Notes under the pieces: generated by a model | What the model saw: only the letters and a program-made list of their open reading frames with translations | Database searches by the model: none | What the model was told of the DNA's origin: nothing | Shown here: positions 1 through 8,205 of the stretch, one piece after another | Layout: each line of letters begins with the position of its first letter | Position numbering within the stretch: the first letter of the stretch is position 1 | Translations under genes and position numbers: made by a program | From: Streptomyces sp. NBC_01298 | GTDB lineage: Bacteria; Actinomycetota; Actinomycetes; Streptomycetales; Streptomycetaceae | Assembly: GCF_035978755.1 (NCBI RefSeq) | Contig: NZ_CP108414.1 | Location: forward strand, 3,968,001 to 4,032,000 | DNA length: 64,000 nucleotides | Direction: 5' to 3'

Positions 1-34
1 CGGAGGCGTGGTTCGAATCCTTCTGGGTGTTCAT
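1..34 (-). CDS. nuoD: NADH-quinone oxidoreductase subunit D, N-terminal fragment
   Basis: Only the first eleven codons ([11 protein letters not shown]) are inside the window; the gene runs off the left edge. The ATG at 34 overlaps the nuoC stop by one base (TGATG), the usual translational coupling inside the nuo operon. The identity as nuoD rests on operon order (A-B-C-D) and not on visible motifs. The GGTTCGAATCC string here is coding sequence, not a tRNA arm. Confidence 0.6.
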   Translation of the reverse strand, partial: MNTQKDSNHAS

Positions 35-774
35 CAGCTGTACGACCTCCGCTGGTCGGGAGCCGGGATCTGGGCGCCCTTGTACTCGATGGCGATGCCG
101 CCGAGCGGGTAGTCCTTGCGCTGCGGGAAGCCCTGCCAGTCGTCCGGCATCATGATCCGCGTGAGGGCCGGGTGCCCGTCGAAGACCAGGCCGAAGAAGT
201 CGTACGTCTCGCGCTCGTGCCAGTCGTTGGTCGGGTAGACCGAGACGATCGAGGGCACGTGCGGGTCGGCGTCCGGGGCGGTCACCTCCAGCCGCAGGAT
301 CCGGCCGTGGGTGAGCGAGCGCAGGTGGTAGACGGCGTGCAGCTCGCGGCCCTTGTCGTCCGGGAAGTGCACCCCGCTCACTCCGGTGCAGAGCTCGAAG
401 CGCAGGGCCGGGTCGTCGCGGAGGGTCTTCGCCACGAGGAGCAGGTGCTCGCGCGCGATGTGGAGGGTCAGCTCCGCCCGGTCGACGACGACCTTCTCGA
501 TGGCGTTCTCGGGGAGCAGGTCCTGCTCCTCCAGCGCCCCTTCGAGCTCGTCGACGACCTCGTCGAAGTACGAGCCGTACGGGCGGGCGCTCGCGCCGGG
601 CAGGGCCACGGTGCGCACGAGGCCGCCGTAGCCGCTGGTGTCGCCGCCACCGCCGGCGCCGAACATGCCCTTGCGGACGCCGATCACCTCGGGACCGGCC
701 GCTCCGCGGGGCGCGGGCACGTTGTCGCCGTCGCCGGCATGGGGGCCGCTGTGCACGGCCGGGTCCTCGCTCAC
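34..774 (-). CDS. nuoC: NADH-quinone oxidoreductase subunit C
   Basis: This is the 30-kDa-type hydrophilic subunit of respiratory complex I, in the peripheral arm that carries electrons from NADH towards menaquinone. The 246-residue product has the family signature ERETYDFFG at about 187-195, followed by a conserved RIMMPDDW and a C-terminal [11 protein letters not shown]. The first 50 residues are a Gly/Pro-rich extension typical of actinobacterial NuoC. The start is GTG at 774, which overlaps the nuoB stop as GTGA; the stop overlaps the nuoD ATG. It is the third gene of the nuoABCD run. Confidence 0.95.
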   Translation of the reverse strand: MSEDPAVHSGPHAGDGDNVPAPRGAAGPEVIGVRKGMFGAGGGGDTSGYGGLVRTVALPGASARPYGSYFDEVVDELEGALEEQDLLPENAIEKVVVDRAELTLHIAREHLLLVAKTLRDDPALRFELCTGVSGVHFPDDKGRELHAVYHLRSLTHGRILRLEVTAPDADPHVPSIVSVYPTNDWHERETYDFFGLVFDGHPALTRIMMPDDWQGFPQRKDYPLGGIAIEYKGAQIPAPDQRRSYS

Positions 775-1325
775 CGCAGGAGCCCCTTCATCTCAATGGT
801 GGGGAGCGCCTTGAGGGCCGCCTCCTCCGCCTCGCGGGCCGCCTCTTCCCGGTTCACGCCGAGCTTGCCGCCCTGGATCTTCTGGTGGAGCTTGAGGATC
901 GCGTCGAGCAGCATCTCGGGGCGGGGCGGGCAGCCGGGCAGGTAGATGTCCACGGGGACGATGTGGTCGACGCCCTGGACGATCGCGTAGTTGTTGAACA
1001 TTCCGCCCGAAGACGCACAAACACCCATAGAGATGACCCACTTGGGAGCGGGCATCTGGTCGTACACCTGCCGCAGCACCGGCGCCATCTTCTGGCTGAC
1101 CCGGCCGGCCACGATCATCAGGTCGGCCTGGCGCGGGGATCCGCGGAAGACCTCCATGCCGAAGCGGGCCAGGTCGTACCGGCCCGCTCCCGTGGTCATC
1201 ATCTCGATCGCGCAGCAGGCCAGGCCGAAGGTGGCCGGGAAGACGGACGCCTTGCGCACCCATCCCGCGGCCTGTTCGACGGTGGTCAGCAGAAAGCCGC
1301 TCGGCAGCTTCTCTTCCAGTCCCAT
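771..1325 (-). CDS. nuoB: NADH-quinone oxidoreductase subunit B
   Basis: This complex I subunit holds the terminal [4Fe-4S] cluster N2 that passes electrons to quinone. The 184-residue protein has the expected cysteines: the adjacent pair C37-C38 in [10 protein letters not shown]103 in [12 protein letters not shown], and C132 in LPGCPPRPE. The ATG at 1325 follows nuoA by 15 bases, and the stop overlaps the nuoC GTG. The Ala/Glu-rich C-terminal tail after residue 160 is variable in actinobacteria. Confidence 0.97.
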   Translation of the reverse strand: MGLEEKLPSGFLLTTVEQAAGWVRKASVFPATFGLACCAIEMMTTGAGRYDLARFGMEVFRGSPRQADLMIVAGRVSQKMAPVLRQVYDQMPAPKWVISMGVCASSGGMFNNYAIVQGVDHIVPVDIYLPGCPPRPEMLLDAILKLHQKIQGGKLGVNREEAAREAEEAALKALPTIEMKGLLR

Positions 1326-1340
1326 GGAAAATTCAGCCCC

Positions 1341-1700
1341 TCAGTCCCATTCCAGGCCGCCGCGGCGCCATACGTAGGCGTAGGCGACGAAGACGGTGAG
1401 CACGAAGAGGAGCATCTCGACGAGCCCGAAGATCCCCAGCGAGTCGAAGGTGACCGCCCAGGGGTAGAGGAAGACAACCTCGATGTCGAAGACGATGAAG
1501 AGCATCGCCGTCAGGTAGTACTTGATGGGGAAGCGTCCGCCACCGGCGGGCATGGGAGTGGGCTCGATGCCGCACTCGTACGCTTCAAGTTTTGCCCGGT
1601 TGTACCGTTTTGGACCGATCAGCGTGGCCATGACCACGGAGAAGATCGCAAACCCTGCGCCGAGGGCGCCGAGCACGAGGATGGGCGCGTACGCATTCAC
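1341..1700 (-). CDS. nuoA: NADH-quinone oxidoreductase subunit A
   Basis: This small membrane subunit of complex I is the first gene of the nuo operon. The 119 residues contain three predicted membrane helices, at roughly 4-27, 66-86 and 92-112, and the conserved loop segments LEAYECGIEPTP and FDIEVVFLYPW. The GTG start at 1700 has an AAGGAG ribosome site about seven bases upstream. A Rex-like palindrome lies in the promoter region 68-83 bases upstream of the start. Confidence 0.95.
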   Translation of the reverse strand: MNAYAPILVLGALGAGFAIFSVVMATLIGPKRYNRAKLEAYECGIEPTPMPAGGGRFPIKYYLTAMLFIVFDIEVVFLYPWAVTFDSLGIFGLVEMLLFVLTVFVAYAYVWRRGGLEWD

Positions 1701-1767
1701 GCTCCTCGCTCCTTCCAGTCGTCCTTGACCGTTGGACCGCTGCCGGCGCCGCGCGCCCCGCCTCGCA

Positions 1768-1783
1768 TGTGAGGCAGTTCACA
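1768..1783. promoter_or_regulatory. Rex-like operator (ROP) upstream of nuoA
   Basis: The 16-mer TGTGAGGCAGTTCACA keeps both half sites (TGTGA / TCACA) and matches 12 of 16 bases of the redox-repressor Rex consensus TGTGAACGCGTTCACA. It lies just downstream of a TAAGAT -10-like box (1800-1805, minus strand), where a bound repressor would block nuoA transcription. Rex control of nuo and cyd genes by the NADH/NAD+ ratio is established in Streptomyces; binding at this site is inferred. Confidence 0.65.
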
Positions 1784-2037
1784 AGCCGGACTGGTGCGCA
1801 TCTTATGCCCGCCCATCTGTGATCTGCGACACGGGTTACAACAACGAGTTTGTGATCTCCACCACCTGACGAACGATCATGAAGCCCAATGAGTGGTGAT
1901 CTTCATACGTGAAGCTTCCACATGATCACCAAAGGTGACATCCGCACCTGTCGTCGCAGGTGGAAGGCCTGTCGCACTATCAAATCGTGGCCTCTGCACG
2001 CAAATTGGCGAGGGGAAGCGCGTGATGATAAAGGGAT

Positions 2038-2063
2038 CGGCGTCCCCCGGTCGGGGGACGCCG
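2038..2063. repeat. perfect 12-base inverted repeat (hairpin)
   Basis: The left arm CGGCGTCCCCCG is followed by two bases and its exact reverse complement. The hairpin sits in the divergent nuoA/NlpC intergenic region. On the minus strand it is followed by a weak T-rich stretch (CCCTTTATC), so it could be a terminator protecting nuo from upstream read-through or a structured leader. No gene ends next to it. Confidence 0.6.
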
Positions 2064-2445
2064 CGCGTACGGGAGTGGACGCGTGCATGCGTTCACGAAG
2101 TCGGGGCAGAGGTCGGAGTAGAGGTCACCCCGAGACGCCCCGGGATCGATCGCGGCCCGGCTCCGAGCCCTCGGCGCGTTCACGGTTCGATCACAGGAGG
2201 GCCACAGCGTCCGCATCGCGTGACACTCCTGTGACCTGTGCCACTCGGAATTCGGGGTACCGAAAGGGGGCTTGGCCATCTGTGCGGGTGGATGGTAGGC
2301 CCGGGATCAATTCGGACTTATTACGGATACCCCATGATCACAGCCCTGCGAACGGCTGTCCGATTCGCCCGTTACGGCGTCAATAAGAGGTCCGACGCGC
2401 CCGGTTAGCCCGCTTCGCGCACAACTGTGGCGCAGACCACGTTTC

Positions 2446-2475
2446 TTGAAGGGAACCGGCGTGCCCTGATAGCGG
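2446..2475 (+). promoter_or_regulatory. promoter for a probably leaderless NlpC/P60 mRNA
   Basis: A TTGAAG -35 box (2446-2451) and a TAGCGG -10 box (2470-2475) are separated by 18 bases. The ATG of the following gene begins nine bases after the -10 box and has no ribosome site. This is the geometry of a leaderless Streptomyces transcript. Confidence 0.5.
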
Positions 2476-2483
2476 TTGTACCC

Positions 2484-3362
2484 ATGTCCCTCACCGCTCA
2501 CATACCCAGCCACCGGAAGCCCCGCCGCAGCGCCTCGAAGCTCGCGGTCCGCGCCGGAGTTGCCGGTGGCGTCCTCAGCACCCTGGCCATGGCCGGCACG
2601 GCGAGCGCCACCCCCTCCGCCGAGCCCGTGCACGAGACCACCCTCGAAATGCCGGTCCTCGACCTGGACCTGGCCGCCGAGGTGTCCTCGTCCGTCACCA
2701 AGGCCGCGGAGAACACCCGCGCCGCCGCCGTCGACGGCGAGCTCAACGCCCTGGAGGAGACCGCCCGCACGGGCGCCGCCGCCGAGGCCAAGCAGCTGAA
2801 GGCCGACGCCCAGCAGAAGGCCGACGCCGAGGCCGAGGCGAAGGCCAAGGCCGAGGCGGACCGCAAGGCCGAGGCCGAGCGCGCCAGCCGCAGCACGGAA
2901 CGCACCTCGATCCAGAGCAACTCCGGGTCCTCCTCGTCCTCCGCCCCGAAGGGGAACTCCTCCGCGGGCTCCTCGCAGGGCAAGGGCACCGTCACGGCCC
3001 CCGCGACCGGCTCCGCCGCCGCCATCGTCAACTTCGCCCGCGCGCAGGTCGGCAAGGCCTACGTCATGGGCGGCACCGGCCCGTCCTCGTTCGACTGCTC
3101 GGGCCTCGTCCAGGCCGCGTACCGCCAGGCCGGCATCAGCCTGCCGCGCATGTCGCAGGCGCAGTCCTCGGCCGGCACCTCGGTCTCCCTGAGCGCCCTT
3201 CAGCCGGGCGACATCCTGTACTGGGGCTCCAAGGGCAGCGCGTACCACGTCGCCGTCTACGTCGGCGGCGGCAAGTTCGTCGGCGCGCAGAACCCCAGCA
3301 CCGGCATCGTCGAGCGCTCCCTGAGCTACGACAGGCCGACGGGCGCCGTTCGCGTCCTCTGA
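2484..3362 (+). CDS. secreted NlpC/P60 family peptidoglycan endopeptidase
   Basis: The 292-residue exported wall hydrolase begins with a basic N-region and a hydrophobic signal segment ending near ASA (about residue 42). A long Ala/Glu/Lys-rich coiled-coil stretch (about 65-135) and a Ser-rich linker (about 140-170) follow, and then the NlpC/P60 domain (about 175-292). The catalytic Cys is C205 in FDCSGLVQAAY and the catalytic His is H255 in SAYHVAVYVGGG. I chose the internal ATG at 2484 over the GTG at 2427 because translation from the ATG gives a normal signal peptide and a promoter abuts it. It probably cleaves stem peptides during growth. Confidence 0.88.
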   Translation: MSLTAHIPSHRKPRRSASKLAVRAGVAGGVLSTLAMAGTASATPSAEPVHETTLEMPVLDLDLAAEVSSSVTKAAENTRAAAVDGELNALEETARTGAAAEAKQLKADAQQKADAEAEAKAKAEADRKAEAERASRSTERTSIQSNSGSSSSSAPKGNSSAGSSQGKGTVTAPATGSAAAIVNFARAQVGKAYVMGGTGPSSFDCSGLVQAAYRQAGISLPRMSQAQSSAGTSVSLSALQPGDILYWGSKGSAYHVAVYVGGGKFVGAQNPSTGIVERSLSYDRPTGAVRVL

Positions 3363-3399
3363 CATCTCCCCGCAGTCCCGGGCCGCTCCCGGTGACGCA

Positions 3400-3446
3400 C
3401 GAAAGGCCGGTACTCCCCCGCTCGGGGGTGGAGTACCGGCCTTTCG
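3400..3446. terminator. bidirectional terminator after the NlpC/P60 gene
   Basis: A long perfect stem has a 16-base outer arm (CGAAAGGCCGGTACTC and its complement) and an inner CCCCCG/CGGGGG segment. It lies between a plus-strand gene ending at 3362 and a minus-strand gene ending at 3533, so it can serve both. Confidence 0.8.
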
Positions 3447-3532
3447 GCGTCCTGAAGGCTCCCTGGGGGCACCCGGAGGCTCCGGGGGAGGTCCCGGAGC
3501 CTCGGAGGGGGTCGAGCGCCGCCTTGGCCCCG

Positions 3533-3946
3533 TCAGTCGAGGAACGTGGCCGAGGTGATCTTGTTCTTGAAGTTGACGCTGGCGTTGCCCACGTAGCCCG
3601 GGGGGAGCGAACCGATGAGACCGGTGAGGTTCACCTCGGTGGCCACCTTCCAGGTGTACGTGTCGCGGTTCCGGTAGGACGCGGTGTCGTCGTTCGTCAC
3701 CCGGTTCCGGCCCTCGCAGTTCTCCGGCCCGACGAAGAGGTTGTTGTAGAAGTTCCAGTCCGAGGACATCAGGTCGAAGACACAACCGCCTTGGTTGGAG
3801 TTGTAGTAAAGCCCGAACTCGCTGGTTTCCAGATAGCCGTTGCGTTCCGTGTTGGCGGCGGCCGGAGCGGCCGAAGCCAGCAGAACGGCGCCGACGGATA
3901 CCGCGGCGGCGCAGCCCGCGGCTATTTTGTTAAGAGTCTTACTCAT
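3533..3946 (-). CDS. small secreted protein, possibly peptidase-inhibitor-I36-like
   Basis: The 137-residue precursor has a clear signal peptide (MSKTLNKIAAG through ASAAPAAA, cleavage about residue 29). The mature part is about 108 residues, rich in Asn and Tyr, with two Cys (GGCVFDL and ENCEGRN) that may form a disulfide. The compact aromatic pattern GLYYNSNQGGCVFDL resembles secreted I36-type inhibitor or crystallin-like proteins, but this is only a resemblance. The start at 3946 has a GGAG site nine bases upstream; the longer upstream frame lacks one. Its codon use is less GC-biased than that of its neighbours. Confidence 0.75.
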   Translation of the reverse strand: MSKTLNKIAAGCAAAVSVGAVLLASAAPAAANTERNGYLETSEFGLYYNSNQGGCVFDLMSSDWNFYNNLFVGPENCEGRNRVTNDDTASYRNRDTYTWKVATEVNLTGLIGSLPPGYVGNASVNFKNKITSATFLD

Positions 3947-4213
3947 GGGTGATTTCTCCATCTTCAGGAAATTGATTCCGGCCGGGATTAAACCTTCCGG
4001 AGCACGGCAGGGCAAGGGGCTTCTCGGCTGTTCAGGCCACAACCAGCATGGCGGGTAACGGACTTGTCCGCTTTCCGGGCACCCGATTACGCTCTCCCGC
4101 GGCCTTCCGCCCCTTTTCCGCCGCTATCCAGTCGCCATCCGGTCGCCATCCGGCCTCTCCCTCCCGCACCAACGCGCGCCCTTCCACTCCGCCGACCGCA
4201 AGGGAAACACCTC

Positions 4214-4705
4214 GTGCGTGTACGCGAAATATCCTCGGCACTCCTTTTATGCCTCGTACTGACCGGATGCGCGGGCGGGGAAGCCGCGGGAAATTCCGGA
4301 ACCGGAAAGTCCGGAGTTGCGGCCGGGCCCACCGCCTCACCCTCGATCGCGGCGGCGGACGTGCCGTTCTACACGTGCATGCGGCAGCACGGGATGACCG
4401 TCTCCTACGGGACCGACGGGGCTCCGCACTTCGTGGAGAAGGACAGCCCGCGGTACCCCCCGGCGCAGCAGGCCTGCCTGTCGCTGCTCCCGTCCCCCGT
4501 CCCCGTACAGGCGAGCCCGCAGGACCTCGCCTCCGCGCGCAAGTCCTCCGCGTGCATGCGGGAGAAGGGCATCTCCTGGTATCCGGACCCGGATCCGGTC
4601 ACCGGCGAGGTGCAGCAGAAGGACGGCGGCACCTCCGAGCAGTGGCAGGCCCTCAAGCGGGACCACCGCGACGCGTACCGCGACTGCCTGCCCCGGCCCT
4701 CCTGA
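4214..4705 (+). CDS. putative lipoprotein of unknown function
   Basis: The 163-residue product begins at GTG 4214 with an AAGGG site upstream. A short signal ends in the lipobox LTGC near residue 19, followed by Gly-rich sequence, so it should be diacylated and anchored outside the membrane. The mature domain has four spaced Cys (YTCMRQHGM, QQACLSLL, SSACMREKG and RDCLPRPS), which suggests two disulfides. The repeated C-M-R-x-x-G pattern recalls the convergent lipoprotein gene next door, so the two may be related. Function not recognised. Confidence 0.75.
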   Translation: MRVREISSALLLCLVLTGCAGGEAAGNSGTGKSGVAAGPTASPSIAAADVPFYTCMRQHGMTVSYGTDGAPHFVEKDSPRYPPAQQACLSLLPSPVPVQASPQDLASARKSSACMREKGISWYPDPDPVTGEVQQKDGGTSEQWQALKRDHRDAYRDCLPRPS

Positions 4706-4718
4706 CGGGCCCCGCGGC

Positions 4719-5759
4719 TCAGATGACCCCCGCCGCCAGCTTGTAGCGGGCCTCGCGCTGCTTCTTGTACAGCGCGAGGGTCTCGGCCTGCTCCTCCACC
4801 AGCCGCTGCTGGTACGCCTTCTCCACCGCGGCCCAGATGCCCACGAGGTTCACCTCGCGCTTGCAGGCGACGTCGGCCTTGGCCGCGACGACGGCCTTGG
4901 GGCCGCCCGGATCGGCTTCCAGGCCGAGCTTCTGGACGACCTCGTAGGGATCCTTCAGGCCCGTGTACCCCGACTTCTCCATGCACGCGGACCAGTTCCT
5001 CAGCACCGCGACCACCCGCGAGTCCCCCTTGGAGCGTTCGTGCGCCTCCGAGGCCAGCCCGAACGGGAACAGCAGGTCCACGCTGCCCTTCGTCGGCGCG
5101 TACAGCTTGCGGTACGCCTCCCGGATGCACCCGCCGGCCGGCACCTTCTGGCCCGAGACGTCGATGCCGCTGTCCACCTGCGCGGCCTCCTCCTCGGTCG
5201 CGGCGTCCGGGGGCTGCTCGGCGCCCTGCCGCCCGCCCGGCCGCTCGCCGTGCATGACCAGGGTGGCGCTCTCGCTCAGCGGTGCCGCCGGTCGCTTGAC
5301 CGGCTGCCCCTTGCCCGCGGTCGTGTCGTAGCCGTGGGCCGCCGCGAACTCCGCGTCGGCCACCCCGAAGAGCGCCCGGTGCCGCCCCTCGGGCCCCTGG
5401 GCGCCGGCCGCGCCGGAGGGCCTGACCTCCTCGTACGGGAACCCGTACCGGGCCATGCACCGGGAGAGCAGCCGCTGCTGCACCTGTCCCATGCGGGCCG
5501 TCTCGGCGTCGGTGTCCGTGTACGCGTCCAGGGGCAGCGAGATCGAGGCGGTGGGCGGGGCGAGCGCCACCTCTCCGAGCTTCGGCTCCCCCTGCGCGCT
5601 GCCGCCGCCGCTGCCGCCGCCGTCGGAATCCGAACAGCCGGCCAGGACCAGCGCCAGCAGGACGGCGGCCGGGAGGGCGGGGCGAAGGGCGGCACGGAGG
5701 GCGGGGCGGGGCGCGGCGCGGCCGAGCGGACGCGGGCGTATGCCGGAAGACCTGTTCAT
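4719..5759 (-). CDS. putative lipoprotein of unknown function
   Basis: This 346-residue product has an Arg-rich N-terminus, a hydrophobic stretch and the lipobox LAGC around residue 42, followed by a Ser/Gly-rich linker. Conserved-looking Cys positions occur in SRCMARYGFPYEEV, GGCIREAYRKL, SACMEKSGY and VACKREVNLV. The C-terminal half is helical and charged. It converges on the smaller Cys-rich lipoprotein gene (stops 13 bases apart) and shares its C-M-x-x-x-G pattern. Function not recognised. The ATG at 5759 has only a weak ribosome site. Confidence 0.75.
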   Translation of the reverse strand: MNRSSGIRPRPLGRAAPRPALRAALRPALPAAVLLALVLAGCSDSDGGGSGGGSAQGEPKLGEVALAPPTASISLPLDAYTDTDAETARMGQVQQRLLSRCMARYGFPYEEVRPSGAAGAQGPEGRHRALFGVADAEFAAAHGYDTTAGKGQPVKRPAAPLSESATLVMHGERPGGRQGAEQPPDAATEEEAAQVDSGIDVSGQKVPAGGCIREAYRKLYAPTKGSVDLLFPFGLASEAHERSKGDSRVVAVLRNWSACMEKSGYTGLKDPYEVVQKLGLEADPGGPKAVVAAKADVACKREVNLVGIWAAVEKAYQQRLVEEQAETLALYKKQREARYKLAAGVI

Positions 5760-5947
5760 TCTCGGGAATTGAACAGCCCGGCCGGTACCGGGACAAGGCC
5801 TTCTCACCTGCTGGTCAGCCAAACTTCTTGCCTGGAAACCGACTTGCCGCCCCGTCCCGCCCGGCGGACATCCGGTGCCGAACGGGCCGGGCCCTGCGAA
5901 GATGGCCGGGGCGAGCACGCCCGAGTCGCCCCAGGAAGCGGTGATCC

Positions 5948-6292
5948 GTGACGACCAGCCCATCCGGCGAAGCCCCGTGTTCCGGTCCGGGCACCGCCCC
6001 GGCCGCCGCCGGGCTCGGCATGCTGTCCCTCGGCGGCTGGCTGCTGACCACCACCCGCCCCTGGCAGAAGCCCGGCTCCCCGCTCGCGCTCAGCCTGGAG
6101 TGGACGGCGTCGGGGACCCTGATGCTCTGCGGCCTGGTCCTGCTGGCCCGCTGCGTCCGCCAGGTCCACGGCGCGCCCGAGCCCGAGCGGGAGGCCCCGG
6201 ACGGAGCCCCGGACGGGATCGCGTACGGGGCCCCGCGGGTCGGGATCAGGGGCAGGATCAGGCCTTGGGAGCGACCTTCGAAAGGCCGTTGA
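5948..6292 (+). CDS. small hypothetical membrane protein
   Basis: The 114 residues start at GTG 5948 with an AGGAAG site. Two hydrophobic segments (about 20-35 and 52-70) are separated by a short loop containing TTTRPWQKPGSP. The C-terminus is charged and Pro-rich and overlaps the 3' end of the convergent reductase gene by 35 bases. Start signals and two plausible helices support coding, but no family was recognised. Confidence 0.55.
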   Translation: MTTSPSGEAPCSGPGTAPAAAGLGMLSLGGWLLTTTRPWQKPGSPLALSLEWTASGTLMLCGLVLLARCVRQVHGAPEPEREAPDGAPDGIAYGAPRVGIRGRIRPWERPSKGR

Positions 6293-7541
6293 TGACGCGG
6301 TCCATCGCGTCGCCGCCCGTCGGGTCGGTCAGGTTGGCCAGCATCTTCAGGGTGAACTTCATCAGCACCGGGTGGCTCAGTCCGCGCTGGGCGGCGATCT
6401 TCATGATCTTCGGGTTGCCGATGAGCTTCACGAAGGCGCGGCCCAGGGTGTAGTAGCCGCCGTAGGTCTCCTTCAGGACCTTCGGGTAGCTGTGCAGGGT
6501 GAGTTCGCGCAGGGCCGGGGTGGCGCGGGAGTGGGCCTGGACGATGACGTCGGCGGCGATCTGGCCCGACTCCATCGCGTAGGCGATGCCCTCGCCGTTG
6601 AACGGGTTGACGAGCCCGCCCGCGTCACCGACGAGCAGCAGCCCCTTGGTGTAGTGCGGCTGGCGGTTGAAGGCCATCGGCAGCGCCGCGCCCCGGATGG
6701 GCTGGGTCATGTTCTCGGGGGTGTAGCCCCAGTCCTCCGGCATCGAGGCGCACCAGGCCTTGAGGACCTCGCGCCAGTCCAGCTCCTTGAAGGCGGAGGA
6801 GGAGTTGAGGATGCCGAGGCCGACGTTGGAGGTGCCGTCGCCCATGCCGAAGATCCAGCCGTAGCCGGGCAGCAGCCGGTCCTCGGCACCGCGCCGGTCC
6901 CAGAGCTCCAGCCAGGACTCCAGGTAGTCGTCGTCGTGGCGCGGCGAGGTGAAGTACGTCCGCACGGCCACGCCCATCGGACGGTCCTCGCGCCGGTGCA
7001 GGCCCATCGCCAGGGAGAGCCGGGAGGAGTTGCCGTCGGCCGCGACCACCAGCGGGGCGCTGAAGGTGACCGGGGTCTTCTCCTCGCCGAGCTTCGCCGT
7101 CACGCCGGTGATGTGGCCGGTACGGGGATCGCGTACGGGCTCGCCCACGTTGCAGCGCTCGTACAGCCGGGCACCGGCCTTCTGCGCCTGGCGGGCCAGG
7201 GTCTCGTCGAAGTCGTCGCGCTTGCGGACGAGTCCGTAGTCGGGGAAGGAGGCCAGCTCCGGCCAGTCCAGCTGGAGCCGCTGGCCGCCGCCGATGATGC
7301 GCAGGCCCTTGTTGCGCAGCCAGCCGGCCTCTTCGGAAATGTCGATGCCCATCGACACGAGCTGCTTCGTGGCGCGCGGCGTCAGGCCGTCGCCGCAGAC
7401 CTTCTCGCGCGGGAACGCGGTCTTCTCCAGCAGCAGGACGTCAAGTCCGGCCTTGGCCAGGTAATAAGCAGTGGTCGAGCCGGCGGGACCGGCCCCGACG
7501 ACGATCACGTCCGCGGAGTGCTCGGAGAGGGGCTCGGTCAC
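6258..7541 (-). CDS. geranylgeranyl reductase family FAD protein (probable menaquinone side-chain reductase)
   Basis: The 427-residue flavoprotein has an N-terminal Rossmann FAD motif VIVVGAGPAGS (about 10-20), the substrate-region motif EKVCGDGLTPRA, and the second FAD motif LLVGDAGGLVNPFNGEGI. This family saturates isoprenoid double bonds. With nuo on one side and menG on the other, the likely job is partial hydrogenation of the menaquinone tail, as MenJ does in mycobacteria; other prenyl substrates are possible. The GTG at 7541 has a GGGAGA site seven bases upstream and was preferred to the ATG at 7578. Confidence 0.85.
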   Translation of the reverse strand: MTEPLSEHSADVIVVGAGPAGSTTAYYLAKAGLDVLLLEKTAFPREKVCGDGLTPRATKQLVSMGIDISEEAGWLRNKGLRIIGGGQRLQLDWPELASFPDYGLVRKRDDFDETLARQAQKAGARLYERCNVGEPVRDPRTGHITGVTAKLGEEKTPVTFSAPLVVAADGNSSRLSLAMGLHRREDRPMGVAVRTYFTSPRHDDDYLESWLELWDRRGAEDRLLPGYGWIFGMGDGTSNVGLGILNSSSAFKELDWREVLKAWCASMPEDWGYTPENMTQPIRGAALPMAFNRQPHYTKGLLLVGDAGGLVNPFNGEGIAYAMESGQIAADVIVQAHSRATPALRELTLHSYPKVLKETYGGYYTLGRAFVKLIGNPKIMKIAAQRGLSHPVLMKFTLKMLANLTDPTGGDAMDRVINGLSKVAPKA

Positions 7542-7638
7542 GGCGGGTCTCCCGAAGGCTCGATAAAGGGTGCCCATTGGCACAAGACCTGTGCAGTCTA
7601 TGCAGCGAGAGAGATCGCGATCCGAAGGGCTGCCCCCT

Positions 7639-8169
7639 GTGACCACCTCGCCGACCCGGCCGCTCCCCGTCGTCCAGCTCCGTGTGCCCACGGACGAGGA
7701 CGCGCACGCCTGGCACCGGGTCTTCCACGACCCCGACGTCATGGAGTTCCTCGGCGGCCCCGCCGAGCTCTCCTTCTACGAGGAGATCACCGCCCGGCAG
7801 CGGATGCACGACGCCCGGCTCGGCTTCTGCCTGTGGACCCTGCTGGACGGGGACGGTGAGGTCATCGGCTTCACCGGCGCGCAGCCGTGGCCGGAGTCGA
7901 AGGCGTGGGGGCCGGTGGGCGAGATCGAGATCGGGTGGCGGCTCGGTCGCTCCGCGTGGGGGCGGGGCTATGCCTACGCGGCCGCGCTGGCGACGCTCGA
8001 TCGGGTGCGGGGGGCCGGGGTTTCGGATGTGGTGGCGATGATCGACGATGCGAATGTCCGCTCGATCGCGGTGGCGGAGCGCCTGGGCATGACCCTGGCG
8101 GCCCGCCACCCCATCCCGGGCGGCCCCCGCACCGCCCGCCGCTACGAGCTGACCCTCCCCCCGTCCTGA
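7639..8169 (+). CDS. GNAT family N-acetyltransferase (RimJ/RimL type)
   Basis: The 176-residue acetyltransferase carries the family pattern: substrate-loop region DPDVMEFLGG, a central strand EVIGFTGAQPW, the acetyl-CoA segment IGWRLGRSAWGRGYAYAAA (about 98-116), and the C-terminal NVRSIAVAERLGM. The start is GTG 7639 with GAAGGG nine bases upstream. It is divergent from the reductase gene. The acceptor substrate cannot be read from sequence. Confidence 0.85.
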   Translation: MTTSPTRPLPVVQLRVPTDEDAHAWHRVFHDPDVMEFLGGPAELSFYEEITARQRMHDARLGFCLWTLLDGDGEVIGFTGAQPWPESKAWGPVGEIEIGWRLGRSAWGRGYAYAAALATLDRVRGAGVSDVVAMIDDANVRSIAVAERLGMTLAARHPIPGGPRTARRYELTLPPS

Positions 8170-8205
8170 CCCCCGCTGCGACCCTTTGCCGCTGCGCGGG
8201 GCGAA

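Larger units (their letters stand above)
1701..2483. other. 783-base divergent intergenic region between nuoA and the NlpC/P60 gene
   Basis: Several overlapping open frames exist here, but none has a ribosome site or a recognisable product. The region does hold regulatory-looking elements. These are a Rex-like palindrome at 1768-1783, a TAAGAT box for nuoA at 1800-1805 (minus strand), GGTGATC/GATCACC inverted halves near 1893-1930, a perfect 12-base hairpin at 2038-2063 and a promoter at 2446-2475. I saw no c-di-AMP (ydaO) riboswitch core, although such riboswitches often precede Streptomyces cell-wall hydrolase genes. Confidence 0.6.

Noticed and set aside
9..20. GGTTCGAATCC string resembling a tRNA T-arm at the window start
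   Set aside because: It is inside the nuoD start and no acceptor, D or anticodon stems can be built around it.
1922..2386. Plus-strand frames in the nuoA-NlpC gap
   Set aside because: Arg-rich random-looking products and no start signals; the region is better explained as regulatory.
2000..2480. Possible c-di-AMP (ydaO) riboswitch before the NlpC/P60 gene
   Set aside because: The conserved core bases of that riboswitch are not present; only a simple hairpin and a near-leaderless promoter are seen.
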